Source: Sycobia sp. Sy_11 (taxonomy: Eukaryota; Arthropoda; Insecta; Hymenoptera; Epichrysomallidae). Taken from it: a stretch of 64,000 nucleotides of DNA. Both the position numbers and the translations under genes were made by a program. The notes beneath the pieces are model-generated. The model saw only the letters and a list, made by a program, of their open reading frames with translations, had not been told where the DNA came from and searched no databases. The stretch is from NCBI GenBank assembly GCA_018907035.1, contig JACCIC010000005.1:1555501-1619500 (forward strand), read 5' to 3'. Of this stretch, positions 1 to 11,610 are shown in pieces; within the stretch, counting starts at the first letter, position 1; the number at the start of each line of letters is the position of its first letter.

Positions 1-1425
1 GATGAGTGCAATTTATCCACTCATTACATCTCTAATTCAAAGTAGTATTTCTTCAGGGAGCGATTGAACAATGTATCCATCTTTTTTATTGCTCCCACAA
101 GATTTAGGTATGATAAAAAAAAATGTATAAAAGCAAATTAAAAATTTCGACGCCACTCTGCGAATAATAACCAAAATACTCTACTGGCTATGCTGAAATT
201 TGGTTTTCCTCGATATAATGTACTGGATAAATGCAAAAAAAATTCATAAAAAAAAAGTCATTTCTTCAATGACACCGATTATATGTGAAAGATTAGATTA
301 AAATTAAATGCCTTAATTAATGATGCGTTGTCATACTTGGGTAAAGTTGTATATAGGTTGTGAAAACCAATAAATATACTTCTTCTTCATACAAGGTAAT
401 ATAGTTGTACGGGGGTTCACAAACGGCACCGTCGTAGAAAATGATCTTGCAATTTGAAAGACAAAATTCAGAGAAAAATTATACGATTTTTTTCTGGCTA
501 CCTTGTCGGAGCCTTAAATTTGTCATTGCATCTCCTTTTTAAGATTTATTGATTTTTATTCAAATGGAAACCCTTATTTTTAATCCCGAATTTCAACATA
601 ATGGTAATTTTTATATATTGAAAAAACTAACGTGAATTTAAAAAGACTTATAAAATGAGGTTCAGTATCAAAATTCATGATACTTTTACATGTACAGTCC
701 AAGAAATTGCCATAAAACTTGACAACGGAACATTTTTTTTTTTTTACAATTGTAATCCGAGCAAAATATTTTACCGTTGCTATGCCTTTCGAAGAGACCT
801 TGTATGTATAAGAATTACGAAAACAAAAATGAAGTAGGTCAAAAAATAAAATAAAATAAATGTACAATTAACATACTTTGGTAGATTATCTACTTAAGTC
901 CAAACAATGTTGTCCGATTTTCGAGCTACAAGTCAGCCATACGGCCGGAGCCCACGTGCTATCCTCCGGTCACTTAATCCATAAGTCCAATACGCGTCGA
1001 TAGTTATAGAACGTCAAAGATAAAGTCCCCCATTGCCTCTTCACTCCCGTCGTTCGGCAAAATCCCCGGCATGAATGATATTATATGGACCAAGAGCGGG
1101 AGGGGTGGAGGCAAAAAAAAAAAACAAAAACAAAAACAAAAACAAAAACAAAAAAAGAAAAGGAAGCGAGGAAGATCGGTCGGAGACACGGCCGAGACGC
1201 TCCCTCGGCGATTGAATGACGAAAAGCCCCCGGATCGGAGCGACGGCTCTCCGCGCGCTCGCTCGGCCGGCCTTACAATTCGTCGCGGGACGCGGCGCGC
1301 CGTGGCCTTAATTTTTCGGGCCTTCCACCACGCGCCTTTAACACGTGTCGAACTGTCGGGGCGCGTTTAACGCCCGGCGTGTCTCGCGCGATACCTGGGA
1401 GGTCCAGCGTGTTAGCCCGATATAT

Positions 1426-1469
<44 letters not shown>

Positions 1470-2103
1470 CCACGAGGATCTTTTTGGCGGAGGGAACGTA
1501 AAGCGTATATTAATCTGCGACGGATTGGAAATAATATTTCGTTGGTCAGATAATATGCTCATGTAGATGTACGTGTGCGCGATTCTGTTGGGAATTTGAT
1601 TAAAAAAAAAAAAAAAAAAAATTGGACGAGTTGAATTGAGCGTGAGTGTGATTGAAGGAAGTAAGGATTGATTTCTACCTCGATTCGTGACAAATATTGT
1701 GTTTTTGTTTTTTTGGTTTTTTATTTTTACAAATATGCAACGTTATAACATCGATACTGAAACGTGCAAGTACCACGAACTTGCTCCAATTACGTGTCGT
1801 TTTATTTACCTTGTCAAAAATGATACAATTATTCGAGAAATAGACGAATGACTAAAAGAAATCATGAAATAACAATAACTCGATAATTACTGTTACTTAG
1901 AACCTTATTGTTTATTTATCGTAATTGTTCTGATAAATAATTTACAAAACTATAATTGACAATGAAATCAACCAATTATTCTGCAGTTGAATGAAAGTTA
2001 AAGAAGAATAAATATGTAAATTTGTTTTTGATAGATAATCCAATATCTTATTTGATAAAATAGAAAACTTTTAACGTTTTCATATGTATATTTATTATAT
2101 CTG

Positions 2104-2107
2104 TATA

Positions 2108-2157
<50 letters not shown>
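2104..2157. repeat. (TA)n microsatellite
   Basis: Alternating TA over about 50 bp in AT-rich intergenic DNA. A similar tract lies at about 1428-1466. Confidence 0.9.
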
Positions 2158-2159
<2 letters not shown>

Positions 2160-3543
2160 ATGTCTCTTTGTTAGTTATATAAGGCTGAATGTTAGAAATT
2201 TCATTAGTCCGAAAGCGTATAGTTTTTATCTGATGAATGCTTTATTGATTAAACAAGAATGAACATTAAACATAATAGTATAGCCTTTATCTTTGTATGA
2301 AGAATGAAGATTAATTTGAATAATCTACAACTCCAATTGTATCACTTAAAAAAGATGTTTCTATTTCTTTAAATAAAACTTTATATAAAATTTTTCTTAG
2401 AGAAACTAAAATCACTTCAGAAAAAATTTTTTGTAATAAATGAATATCGGCCCTTAGTTAAAGATTTATACATTTATACGCACGAGGATCTGACGATACT
2501 TTAAAAGTTACATTCACGATGAATATATTTTTTGGCTTTTTCGATGCACCGCCGACACGAAGTTTTGGTCATTTTTTTCTATACTTATTCTTATATAAAT
2601 AAAGTACAATTTTTTTCCTTAACAATTACGAAACGCAGTTACATAATGCTCTTTTCAAGAAGCATTGCCATTTTATTTAATTTAAAGTATCCGATAGCTA
2701 GACAGAAAAGACTGACTAAATTGGGCGAGATTAAACCCAAAAGCTGTGTCCAAGTACTACAGTACGAATTAATTTTTTCTTTTTTTTTAGAACATGTTTT
2801 ATAGGTTTTTTTTCATATGTTTTGACATGACTAAGTTTTCTGAAGTGTGCTGAAGTTTTCTAACTTTTTCGAAGCTATTATAAGAATAATTAAACTTGAC
2901 CTTACGTCATATTAAATATGAAATATTTGAATTTATTACATCTGTCTTGAAAACTAAAGAAATAATACTGACTTTTTATCTGATTCTGTGCCGTCCTATG
3001 ATAAAATATACTTGTAATAAAAGATAAACGAACAAAATTATAATTAAGAAGAAACTATTTGTGGAATTGAAGGTATTCAAGGATATCCTGTGTTCCTATT
3101 CATGTATGGAACTTTAGTGCTGGTTATGTCTGTCTATCTCTCTCTCTCTCTCTCTCTCTTTTCTCTCTCCCTCTCATCGAGCGCTGGTAACTTTCTTGAC
3201 TTGTCCGTATTTGTTCCGTCGATTTAATGCATTATTATTGCTCAATTACGCTCTTGGAATTTTCTTACTTGAACATTATATAACTTGAACAAATCTTCAT
3301 ACACGCAAAACAAAATCATTAAACCGATCACTCTTATTTTACTCCTCTGGTCTCATCAACCTGTTTACTTCCATATCTATAGATTATAATCAACTCTCTA
3401 TTTTGTAAAACAAAGTGCAAGATTTGTTGGTTGCGAAGCATAAGAATGACTAACTAAATGCTGATTGTGAGACAAAGTATGGAAGATGCTGTTTAAATTT
3501 GCAAATATCTAATTTGATATTTTATAGACATTTTTGTTTTTTT

Positions 3544-3546
<3 letters not shown>

Positions 3547-3641
<95 letters not shown>
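3547..3641. repeat. Compound (CA)n(TA)n microsatellite
   Basis: About 29 CA units run directly into about 17 TA units. The same CA-to-TA junction occurs at 54.8, 55.6 and 56.9 kb, and a TA-to-TG version near 53.1 kb, so this is a recurrent repeat form in this genome. Confidence 0.92.
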
Positions 3642-3642
<1 letters not shown>

Positions 3643-4059
3643 AAAATTATACTAATTAACTTGCTATATAATATTATTTCAGTCATCAGATAATATTATT
3701 ATTTTATCATATAGTCTACAAAGTTTATGTATGGGTAAAACTGTTATCTTGTTTATTATTTTGTATTTATATATATACTGTTATTTTTAATACTGTTATT
3801 TTTTGTACAGTATTTTATTATCGTTTCTTTATTTTTGTTATTGATTATATTATTATAGTTTCTAGTCTAGTATATTATAACTGCTATATGCTATACATTA
3901 TACATAGTTCTACCGTAAGGTAAATAAATGGTATTAATCCATCTCTCTCTCTCTCTCTGATCTATAAGCATCAAATCAAAGAAGTCAAATGAATCTACAT
4001 CTATCTATCTACGTCTGCCTATCTCTTTCTTTATAGTTAACCTTCTGCAACTGCATGAA

Positions 4060-4240
4060 CAAGTCGGCTCGTGCATACGATTATTTATCGCTCAAAATCG
4101 TGTTTCTAGCACGGCCGGCGTTCACTGGTACCGCGGGCCGCACTGTCGGAAGAACACGCGCATTTCGAAGGAGAGTGTCTCGGATCACGTTTATTGTCTC
4201 TGCGCGGTGAAACCCCGTATGCAGCAATTATACATCGGGT
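4060..4240 (+). promoter_or_regulatory. GC-rich islet ending at a good splice donor (possible promoter or non-coding exon)
   Basis: This roughly 180-bp stretch is much richer in GC and CpG than the surrounding AT-rich DNA. It ends with CATCGG followed by GTAAGC, a good donor-like sequence, at about 4239. No conserved protein is visible in any frame. A first non-coding exon or promoter of a gene on the plus strand, possibly the downstream CAP-1 gene, is one reading. A transposon remnant is the main alternative. This is inference from composition plus one splice-like motif. Confidence 0.2.
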
Positions 4241-6627
4241 AAGCACAAGATGTCAGAGATTATACTTATACCCTTGTTGGCAATTAGTATTTATTTCTTT
4301 ATATGTTTATTATTGTTGTATGGAACAATGCCCTTTTACAAAAGTTAAAAAAAAAAAAAACTCAATCTACAGTGTTACGCGATCGCTAACTTAAGGTGCT
4401 AATCGCTAACATTATAGACTTTTAAAGAATCTTAGGATCGACCAAAAAATAGTAGGGCAAACATAAAAAATACGGAAAAAAATATATAATTTTCAAATTG
4501 TAATTTTACACTGTAGCTCACTGAACGCGGGGCAAAAATAGCTCCGATACTTATCTACCATTAATTTATTTAAATTATTTACCAAGAATAATGTTAAAAG
4601 AATAACGTTAAAAAAACATATTATTTAATTTTAGTGAAATATATTTTAGAAATCTGTGTTGGACACGTTCCATAAATAACAGAAAAAAAGTAATAAGTTA
4701 TGAACCCCAAATCGTAGAATTACAAATTTTCATGGAGAGACTTTTCTTATAAAGTAACGAATTGCAGCAGCAAATTGAGAAGTGAAATATATATCTTAAA
4801 ATAAGAAATAATAAAATATGTGAAGGCTAAAGGCAAGTTTAAAATCAAGCATAATTCTTCAACATATAAAATTGTGTCAGCGCTTAATAACAGAACTGAA
4901 GCAAACACAAACCTAGTTAAATTAATAACTGCACAAGTCCAAATAACACTAGATAATAAATAAAATATTTTTATTAATTTCGAAAAGGTTTTGAATAATA
5001 ATCATAATATAAACTATTCTATGTATATGTATTGAATCAGTCGTAATCCAGAGCCACCTTTTTTATCGCTCGATAATTAAGAAATTTAACATTGTTAGAT
5101 GTCGGAAGCGAGGAGCTAATCTAGTTTTAAGATTCTTGAAAATTATACTAATAGATTTTTTTTTAACTGAGAAATAATTTTACTACATATTGAATTTATT
5201 AACTCAAATACATCGTTTGAATATAAAATATCTGAAACATTAAGTATAGAAGCTTTTTAAAATGTAACGATCGACCTAGAAATTAAATTAACGTTTTCAA
5301 GTTTTATTTATGAAGAAGATTTTTTTGTATCATTTTACTTATTTTCTGTATTGTTTAGATATATTTTTTTTATTATGAATTCAAACGCAAGTTTTTCCGA
5401 AACAACAACTTATCTATTTTTGTTAATCTCTGTATAAATATGTAAACGCCAGCTAAACAGGTATATCATAATGGAAAAGAGCAACATCCAAAAAATGCAA
5501 CAAATAGGCAGCGCTTCCTACTTTAGTCATTTGAAGTATAATTTTACAGCTAGTTTGCAACGTGCAACACAAACGTATTGCGTTATAGTTCAAGTCAATT
5601 TTTCTAGCACGTAATAAATCACATCTGTCCACAGTTTTAGAAATATGAACATTAAGCGTTCATTGGAGCTAATCAAATTTGTTCGCGCTGTAAAATGACC
5701 ATTTTCTCAGTTTTGACGAAACTGATTTTGACCACGTGGATTCGAAAGGTTTACCAATAGGACAGTTTTGTCCCTCCTTAGTTGAAATATTTATGGAAGA
5801 TTTCGAATCAAATTCATTTCTTACTGATTAACACTTTGACAAACGTTCTATTCTCTTAGAGAAAGATAGCTATCCATATTTCTAAATCCTATAAATTCTT
5901 TTCACTCCAATAATAAATGTACACATGCGTTAAAGCCACGAATGGCTAAAAATTTTTCGATTTAAAAATAACAAAAATTAATGTCGTTCACTGATTTATT
6001 CACACACCGTTTCCTTGGAACAATACTTGCTGCCTGAAGGAAGCGAATACTTCTAAAAATTTAATCGATAATAGCGGTTTTAAGAAAAACTTTATTGATA
6101 TTTTAATTGCTTTTACAAACATAATTTCATGCTACTTCACTAACAAATAATGGCTCCTATTTGTTTTAATCAATTGAAGAAATTCAATATTAAAGGTATT
6201 ATCTTGAATAAAACTAATATAAAATCTTTACAGTCTTAAACAAAGACAAAATCGATTCTTTAAAAAAAAAAAAAGCGGAATCTATAAACTGTCCTACATA
6301 CACTGTGATACGATATAAGTACGCACCAATGACAATGACGTAAAAATTGAAAGAAACCTTTGCAAATAAATGTAATTGTTATTAATGACACCTGTTTGTA
6401 TATATATGTCGGTTATTAATTATTGTATTGTATTATATTGTTGTATATTGAATATTTGTATTAATGTATGTGCGTCTAGTATCGGTATGCCCGTTTAGAT
6501 TTCTTTTATTTTATTTAACATTGCTCTTTATATGCTTTCCAATACCGCTTCCAATCAGCGACGCAGGTCTACACTGTGTTCGTAAACAAAGCACATGTAA
6601 ATTATTACGGCGGTGCCTGTGTCAATC

Positions 6628-6703
6628 GGCCGAGACGGGGGGGTTTGAACTTGGATCACCAAGTTACTAGTCCTTCGCACTAGCGATCGAGCCATCGTAG
6701 GCC
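6628..6703 (-). repeat. tRNA-like element, probably a tRNA-derived SINE head
   Basis: On the minus strand this 76-nt segment has a box-A-like TGGCTCGATCGCTAG stretch and a good box-B-like GTTCAAACC, spaced as in a tRNA. The acceptor, anticodon and T stems pair poorly: four outer acceptor pairs are present and the T stem has C-C mismatches. It is therefore not a believable functional tRNA. A related 80-nt copy sits at 21780-21859 in an intron of CAP-3, sharing the block around CTAGCGAT and CATCGTAGGCCT. Dispersed copies with pol-III boxes fit a SINE. Confidence 0.4.
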
Positions 6704-7252
6704 TTCCCACTTAGATTTAAATTTAATATAAATAAATAAATGTTTCATTTACGAATGTTAGAATTATGAAAAATATTATTTAGTAATAATTAAATGATAC
6801 TATAATAATATTATAGTATTGGTTTGCTTTTCCCCCACATGAGACTGGGATTTTTTCATTCCCGATAAATACTGTAATCTTTTGATTTCTAATTAAATTT
6901 CATTTATGTTAAAAATCATGATTGATTTATTTATTTATATATGAATCGCATGCCTACCCTAATTAAAAATTAAAAAAATTTATTTATATATATATTATTT
7001 TTGTATTCTAAACAATTGTTATACTATAGAATATTATTTATGTATAATCAACAAAAATATGGTTTTACTAAGCAATAAACGTGAATATGAATATAATTCT
7101 TTTTCCTTTTAAAGATTAATTCCATTGATGGGATTGGTCGTACTCTTCAACATGTAACAATGAGGATAAACATCCTCATTAAGATTAATATTAAATGAAT
7201 GATTCAAAAAATAAGAAGAATAATAGAGAATTATTTAATTATTATGTTACAG

Positions 7253-7326
7253 ATAAATTAAAGAATATGTTATATTATTCAAACATATTTACGATTCAAA
7301 CGAGGATTTAATAAAAATTTGATAGA
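7253..7326 (+). other. Putative 5'UTR exon segment of CAP-1
   Basis: A TTATGTTACAG acceptor-like site ends at 7252, 74 nt before the CAP-1 ATG. The same arrangement recurs upstream of the other five CAP genes. The block just before the ATG (CGAGGATTTAATAAAA) is recognisable in CAP-2, CAP-3 and CAP-4 as well. This suggests a non-coding first exon lies further upstream, joined to this segment by splicing. The matching donor could not be placed. Confidence 0.5.
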
Positions 7327-8964
7327 ATGGATGCGAAAATTTATTTTTTGTTTATGGTATTCGCCGTTCCAGTTGTTTTTTCAGATGATTCTGATGATAA
7401 GCGATACTGCTTTTTATCTCATTGTCCGCCTGAGGAACATACCCTATGTGCTTATCCCGTAAGTTTTTTTTTTTATTTTACTATCACGTAAAAGTAGAAT
7501 AAGTAAATATAAAAAAAGCCCATGCTTACTAAAATAATAATGACTGAACTGATACTTGTTAAATAATGAATCTGAAAGAAGAGGCGTGTATTAAAAGATT
7601 TCCATCATTCTTTAGCACTCTAAACCGGCAAAAAGATGTGGAAGGGTTGTTCGTGTGGGCCTGTACGAGAAGGAAAAAGAGAAGATCCTCCAAGTGCATA
7701 ACGATCTGAGGAGCAAGGTATATAACGGGAGTGAAACTCGAGGACATCCCGGACCGCAACCCGAGGCAGTATACGATGTATCACTTGTATGTAATTACTA
7801 ACTTCATATTTGCATAATTCACTAACTACATTAGAAGATGTTTATAATTCTATATAACCTGATTCTATGAAAATGTTTCAATAAGTTAAAAATAAATAAT
7901 TAATTGTCATACGAGATTACACGCAATGCGAATATATGATAAAGTAAGAAAATCATGTATTGCAAAAAATTACGACGAAATTATAGGAAAATATCATACT
8001 AGTTGATCTATAGTTTGTATTACTATGATTTCATTTGATTATTTCGAAACCTCGCATTCGTTGAATAGTCGAAAAGATTTTAAAGGCCACAATTTTATTT
8101 ACCATAAATATGAAGTATACGTGGTCATAAAAATAAAAAGTAAGTAAAAATATAAGTAATCATAATGAACTATTCCTCATAGGAATGGGATAATGAACTG
8201 GCAAGGATTGCTGAAAGATGGGCGATTCAATGTAGGTTTCATGGTGACATCTGCAGAAATGTTGGTAAAAATAAGTATAATGTTATCTTTTTAAAAATTA
8301 ACATCCATACAAATATTTTTTAACCGAAACTCTGAATAATGAAACCTATAATCTATCCAAAATCTAGCTCACTAACTTTGTACTTTGTTTAAGAATTGTT
8401 TTACAATTCGTTACTAAATTATTCTACATAATTTTAATTTAAGTATACAAGTATATATACCTGTCGTTCTAATAATAGTTATTAAAATATATCGTTTTAT
8501 TCAATTGCAGAAGATTATTTTGTGGGTCAAAACATTTTGTTGGCTGATTATGATGAAGATATGAACAGAGAAATGGAACTAGATTATTTAAAAGAACTCG
8601 TTGAAACTTGGTATGATGAAGTTGACAGATTCAATAAAGATGACGTTGCAAAATTTAGGTATTTATTGCATTCTATGATCTTTTTACACAATATTTTATC
8701 GTTAATTTCTTGAAATATAAGTGATCATCATATTAGGAGATTTATATTACTACCTGTTTTTTTAGAGCTGAAATAGCTTTACCGTCCTTTACTGCTAGTA
8801 CGATTCATTATACTCAAATGATTTGGGGAGATACCTTCAAACTTGGATGTAGTGCGATTAGATTTTTTAAAGAAATATATCCAGTCCCAAAAATATTCCT
8901 GGTATGCAATTATGGACCAGCTGGTAACATTGAAAATGAGCCAGTGTACGAAGTGGCACAGTAG
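7327..8964 (+). CDS. CAP-1: secreted CAP-domain protein, antigen 5 / venom allergen 3-like (243 aa)
   Basis: Five coding exons at 7327-7458, 7616-7786, 8183-8264, 8511-8658 and 8766-8964 splice at GT-AG sites into an open 243-codon frame. Residues 1-19 form a signal peptide and a mature protein with eight cysteines follows. Family motifs seen: YC-x5-C...LCAYP at the N-terminus, VHND with cavity His72, EWDNEL with Glu106, VGQN at 133-136, CAP1 signature HYTQMIWGDT with cavity His192, and CAP2 signature [12 protein letters not shown]. Known family members are secreted CAP proteins such as the hymenopteran venom allergens; a molecular activity is not established for most. This copy and CAP-3 are the only ones here keeping both cavity histidines. 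One oddity is GCSAI where the other copies have GCG. The ATG at 7327 was chosen over an overlapping ATG at 7331 because only the former frame gives the conserved cysteines. An AATAAA lies at 9069-9074. The exact in-vivo role is unknown. Confidence 0.93.
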
Positions 8965-9375
8965 AGCGAAAGAATTTGAAAATATTTTTAGTAAAGTTTC
9001 GCATATAGAACAATTTTATTACCGATTATTGTATTTGAAAATCTATAATAACGTAATGATAAAGTAATAATAAAGTATAATAATAAATAAATGATCAATT
9101 GTAAATTAATCAATTCAAAATTTCTTTTAAATTCCTTCCTCCACGATTCATATAATGATTCTGTAAAAGAATTCATTCAGTGTTTTTCTGTAATTTTATT
9201 GTAAGATTATGTAGTGAGTTACGAAAACCGTCATATAATTTAGTTCATAGCGTTTATCGGAAATTTCATGCTCAACGAAAAAGCCCACGAAGTAGAACAA
9301 CAAACACGAGTAACTAATCTAATACCCATCTTCTCGCGCCAAGAGAAGCAAGTATTTATTTGAACTATAAAGTAC

Positions 9376-9385
<10 letters not shown>

Positions 9386-9417
<32 letters not shown>

Positions 9418-9444
9418 GTCATATTTTGTCCCTGTCTCTTTCTC

Positions 9445-9510
<66 letters not shown>

Positions 9511-9531
9511 TTCCCTCTCTATCTATCTCAA
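9386..9531. repeat. (TC)n microsatellite, interrupted
   Basis: Two TC-repeat blocks are separated by a short interruption. The open frame running through it encodes only Ser-Leu repeats and is not a gene. Confidence 0.9.
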
Positions 9532-9588
9532 TGGTCATTTGTTGGATCAATAACCACGTTGGTCGTCGCATATTCTACATTAAGAATA

Positions 9589-10625
9589 CGAGGGGAGACC
9601 CAAAAAAATAGGAAAATTCATCATAATTTATTTATTTATTAATATTTTTACGTCAAATTTTTATCACTTTGAAAGTATTCTCCCTTGTCCATAACGCACT
9701 TATGTACTGCGGCTAATATTTGTTTTACCTCGTCCACAGTGATAAAATACTTTTCTCTCATGTCCTTTTTAAATCTGAAAAACAAACATAAATCATATGG
9801 GGTCAGATCCTGTGAGTAGGATGCGAGAGATTGGTGTTATGCCGGTTTTAGTCAAAAACAGCGGTGTGAGCCGGTGCGTTGTCATGCTGGAAGAATCATT
9901 CACTTGCACGCCAAAGATCTGGCTTTTTCCTTCGGATATTTTCGCTTAATCTTTTCAAAACTTCCAAATAAAACTTGTTATCAACAGTTTGACTCGCAGG
10001 AACGAACTCTACGAATGCAACACTTCTGCAATCGAAGAAACAAATGTTCATTGAATCGATGTTTCACTTCACTTAACGGGCTTTTTGCAGCGAGGAGACA
10101 GGATTGCTTGTTGCTTTGTTTCGAGATCGTATCCATGATATCACCATTGATCACCGGTAATCGCCTTGGAAGAAAATCAGGATCTTCTGCGAGCTAATGT
10201 AGAAGCTACAAAGATGTTTGAATTCGTCGCTTCCTTTACTCTCCTGTGCGAAGGCGAGGGAAAAACTTGACTGCAACTATTTCCATATGTAAATCTTCAG
10301 ATGAAATCTTCTAAACGGAACGCCATGGTAATCCATTTATCTGATTGAGTTAATCAATCAAGTGTCAATGTTTTCGCTACTTTATACGCCACAGGGCCTC
10401 CTGAACGAGGTTGGTTTTTAACTGACACATCGACATTTTTTAATCGTGAAAAACACTAATTTTACTGAGGGTGGTACTCCATAAGCAGACTTATGCAATA
10501 CAACAGTTTCCGTGGCAGATTTCCTCAACAAGAAACAAAATTTTACAGTCCCGCGTTGCTCCCGATAATCGGCGATCACGTTTTCACCGAAATGGAGAAA
10601 AGAGATCAATAAATATACCCGTGCA
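9589..10625 (-). mobile_element. Decayed mariner-family transposon
   Basis: Read on the minus strand, the segment shows remnants of a mariner transposase. Near the N-terminus (about 10560-10500) is a short match to the family's usual start, EQRGTVKFC...ATETV. Further on come a KRLSENIRRKKPDLWRAS block and an FFQHDNAPAHTA block (about 9990-9870), which is the catalytic DD region in mariners. The frame is broken by stops and shifts, so it is a pseudogene. The low-coordinate end has a TA followed by CGAGGGGAGACCCAAAAAAA, consistent with a terminal repeat next to a TA target. No matching inverted copy was found on the other side, so that end is lost or diverged. Confidence 0.7.
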
Positions 10626-10872
10626 GACATATACTCGGCATATCCCTAGTTCGGGCTAAATCCTAGTCGGTATTACTGATGATTTCCTCATGTAGGAAAA
10701 TCTCGCCAGATCCGAGTTAGATTTCCCTTCGATCATCTAATAATCATCTTATATTAATTATTACTTTCTCAACTTTATTCAGATTTGTTTATCTTTTATT
10801 GATGTTAGAAAGAAATACGTGTTTTCTATTGTCAAAATTTTATAAATAGAAAACTTATAATAGAAATTATCA

Positions 10873-11078
10873 GGCTTTCTATCTTGGATCTAGTCAGATT
10901 TCCTTAACTTCTCCCTATTTTGGAAAAAATGACGTTTTTCTAGGCGGAATCTGCCAAGTAGGAAAATTCAGAAAATGGTTAGACTTTCTATTTTGATTAT
11001 AGTTAGGTTTCCTCAACTTTTTCTAATATTGGAATCAACGACGTCTTTTCTAATCAAAACCTTATGGGTACGAAAATG
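10873..11078. repeat. Two diverged tandem units of about 108 bp
   Basis: The block beginning GGCTTTCTATCTTGGATC (10873) recurs as AGACTTTCTATTTTGATT (10981). Both continue through TTTCCT(T/C)AACTT and end in a GTA(G/C)GAAAAT-like motif. Similar GGAAAATCT / CTAGATTTCCC phrases occur on both sides (about 10690-10730 and 11500-11620). The surrounding 1 kb may therefore be one repeat-rich element. Confidence 0.55.
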
Positions 11079-11080
11079 AG

Positions 11081-11137
<57 letters not shown>

Positions 11138-11215
11138 ATATATATATATTTGTATATAAACACTCACAGCTCTTTCCAACATGGGGAAGAATTTAAAGAA
11201 TTGATTTACTATATA

Positions 11216-11610
11216 TGTTTTATCTTTTGTTTATAAAATTATTGCATGATCTTAAAATTTACAATAATTAGTGTATAAAAAATATATTAATAATTATTAA
11301 TTGTTATTGTAAATCGTAATACGTAATAGGCATATAGAAAATAATTTATGAATGTTAATTAAATGGTATGCGTCACCTAAATACGTAAATATATTTTTTT
11401 ATTTTAAATAAATAAATATTAAAGAGTCAAAAAATTATTCACTTAATGGAGGAAACAAAATTAGAATAATTTATTATTGGCTTAATTTCTGGATTTTCTG
11501 ACTAGATTTTGTCTAGTTTCCAGCTTGGTATACCTACCAAAATCTAAGCTCGTTCCCTATATAAAATGCTATTAAAAGTGGGACAAATCGGAACTAGGAT
11601 CAGACTAGAT
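11216..11610 (+). repeat. Dispersed repeat, copy A
   Basis: This copy is AT-rich, then enters a segment with the phrases CTTGGTATAC, AAGCTCGTTCCCTAT and AAAAGTGGGACAAAT. It is collinear with copy B at 46749-47256 in the same orientation. Copy A has about 20 short stretches missing from copy B, and copy B has an extra block of about 145 bp after the first 37 bp. It encodes no recognisable protein and no terminal repeats were identified. Confidence 0.75.

Larger units (their letters stand above)
1..7252. other. AT-rich intergenic DNA upstream of the CAP array
   Basis: No coding gene is supported in this stretch. The open frames present are short, lack domain signatures and mostly run through simple repeats. 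It holds an A-rich (CAAAAA)n tract at about 1112-1156 beside a GC-rich patch (about 1160-1420), (TA)n tracts at about 1428-1466 and 2104-2157, a (CT)n tract at about 3132-3170, a compound (CA)n(TA)n tract at 3547-3641, a GC-rich islet at about 4060-4240, and a tRNA-like element near 6628-6703. The rest is unremarkable AT-rich sequence. Confidence 0.7.

Noticed and set aside
6628..6703. Functional tRNA gene
   Set aside because: Box A and B are present but the anticodon and T stems do not pair, and a related copy exists elsewhere, so a SINE-like repeat is more likely.
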